A stretch of DNA of 6,490 bases, taken from the NCBI GenBank assembly GCA_030432015.1, contig JAUIHJ010000489.1, positions 1-6,490 of the forward strand, in the 5' to 3' direction. Every line of letters begins with the position of its first letter. Positions within the stretch are counted from its first letter, which is position 1. A program made the translations under genes and the position numbers. Shown here piece after piece: positions 5,928-6,490 of this stretch. This DNA is from a bacterium (GTDB lineage: Bacteria > Planctomycetota > Planctomycetia > Pirellulales > Pirellulaceae). Below the pieces are notes generated by a model, which was not told where the DNA came from, ran no database searches, and was given only the letters and a program-made list of their open reading frames with translations.

Positions 5928-6084
5928 ATGACCGAGTGCAATTCGGCGACCATCCGGGACCGGCTCGTTTTTCGCCGCCCATTCGACTCAACTGCGGAAA
6001 AACCGCCTGTCGGCGAAAAAGGTGCCTGTCCCGCTGACGGGGTGTCCCTTTGACGGGTGTGCGCTGCTGAATCGCGCTCGGCCA
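5928..6084 (-). repeat. Dispersed repeat, copy 2 (157 bp), inverted relative to copy 1
   Basis: This is the partner of 837-979 in opposite orientation. It is longer by a net 14 bases because a CCGTCA-xx-GGGACA unit is present twice in tandem (6028-6058 region), giving a 15-bp insertion relative to copy 1. It keeps both 10-bp arms (TTTTTCGCCG and CGGCGAAAAA) and adds a perfect internal hairpin, GCGG-aaaaa-CCGC, which is degenerate in copy 1. CCCG-ctga-CGGG forms another small stem. It sits between the convergent acetolactate synthase and phosphatase genes, ends one base from the phosphatase stop codon, and may serve as the shared 3' region of both. Confidence 0.85.
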
Positions 6085-6088
6085 GCTA
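6080..6088 (+). repeat. 9-bp direct repeat, right copy (candidate target-site duplication)
   Basis: GGCCAGCTA matches 5918-5926 exactly. Bases 6080-6084 are also shared with the end of repeat copy 1, while 6086-6088 is the TAG stop codon of the phosphatase on the minus strand. That overlap makes the exact element boundary ambiguous. Confidence 0.4.
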
Positions 6089-6490
6089 GTGCTTGACCCA
6101 GCAAAATCGATCGGCGCTCAACACCGACTCGCCCTCCCAACGGTAGGCGACCAACTTTCCACCCTTGGCGACACTGTAATCCGTACACGCGACATTCGGC
6201 GACAGCGGTGACGGAATCCCAGTCAACCAATAATGTCCCACAAAAACTGGTGGCGCGCTGGCGGGATACGCGGTCATCCCGTCAATCGAGCTGGCGTCAA
6301 TCGCAACATCGGGGACTTCATCCGAGCCGAGATGAAAACCGCGATACGTTCGCCCCACGGGCTCTTCATACCACTTGATTCGAACGGCATCCCGCTGGTG
6401 TCCCGCTTTGTCCACAATCGAATGCCCGGCAGGCAATGTCAACTGCGGCCCTTTCAAGACGCTCTCGATAGCGATCTTCAAGTCGCTCCC
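6086..6490 (-). CDS. Calcineurin-like metallophosphoesterase, C-terminal part (N-terminus beyond right edge)
   Basis: The frame is open from the right edge to a TAG at 6088-6086, giving the last 134 residues. The segment PVFVGHYWLTGIPSPLSPNVACTDYSVAKGGKLVAYR, whose key parts are GHYW and DYSVAKGG (about residues 87-115), matches the end of calcineurin-like phosphoesterases of the serine/threonine phosphatase and diadenosine tetraphosphatase type. The histidine of GHYW should be one of the dinuclear metal ligands. Upstream, ESVLKGPQLTLPAG and DKAGHQRDAVRIKW also resemble this group. The N-terminal metal motifs (GDxH, GDxxDRG, GNHE) would lie outside the window. A TTG at 6481 is in frame, but family similarity continues past it, so it is not taken as the start. 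The substrate (protein, dinucleotide or other) is undetermined. Confidence 0.8.
   Translation of the reverse strand, partial: GSDLKIAIESVLKGPQLTLPAGHSIVDKAGHQRDAVRIKWYEEPVGRTYRGFHLGSDEVPDVAIDASSIDGMTAYPASAPPVFVGHYWLTGIPSPLSPNVACTDYSVAKGGKLVAYRWEGESVLSADRFCWVKH

Noticed and set aside
837..6084. Similar peptides (DRVQFGD...ARFSPPIRLN) encoded by both repeat copies
   Set aside because: The similarity comes from DNA identity; differences between copies are mostly amino-acid changing in that frame, which argues against a conserved small protein.
5928..6084. Copy 2 as an intrinsic bidirectional terminator
   Set aside because: The 10-bp arms enclose a long loop and are not followed by a proper T-tract in the expected position; kept only as a possible 3' UTR structure.

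Overview
The window looks like bacterial chromosome of fairly high G+C, with well separated genes on both strands and long, palindrome-rich gaps. No gene here is diagnostic of a phylum. The gene style, the large gaps and a dispersed repeat carrying a GGGACAGGCACC-type motif suggest a planctomycete (Pirellulales-like) or a similar environmental bacterium. That is a guess from general pattern, not a result.

Layout, left to right. (1) 1-601, minus: 200 codons from the N-terminal side of a TylF/MycF-type (macrocin O-methyltransferase family) SAM-dependent methyltransferase that runs off the left edge. (2) 602-979: non-coding, with nested hairpins and copy 1 of a ~143-157 bp dispersed repeat. (3) 980-1675, minus: a class I SAM-dependent methyltransferase starting at a TTG behind a near-perfect Shine-Dalgarno. 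(4) 1690-2320: a ~630 bp divergent intergenic region rich in hairpins, including an 18-bp perfect palindrome. (5) 2321-3409, plus: a GT4-type glycosyltransferase. (6) 3549-3875, minus: a small multidrug resistance protein of the Gdx/SugE guanidinium-exporter subtype. (7) 4167-5807, plus: a complete thiamine-diphosphate enzyme annotated as acetolactate synthase. (8) 5808-6085: a convergent gap with copy 2 of the repeat in opposite orientation. (9) 6086-6490, minus: the C-terminal 134 residues of a calcineurin-like metallophosphoesterase that enters from the right edge.

How the genes fit together. The two methyltransferases and the glycosyltransferase are typical of a locus that builds or decorates a surface polysaccharide or glycosylated metabolite, and they probably belong together. 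The Gdx transporter and the acetolactate synthase are divergently transcribed from a shared ~290 bp region and look like independent housekeeping or accessory functions; no acetolactate decarboxylase or small regulatory subunit lies in the window. The phosphatase is a separate gene.

Most notable signal. Two copies of one repeat (837-979 and 5928-6084, about 91% identical, inverted) bracket the whole central block of four genes. One end of each copy lies within two bases of a gene's stop codon, and copy 2 is flanked by a 9-bp direct repeat that could be a target-site duplication. No CRISPR array, tRNA, rRNA, transposase or defence system was recognised.
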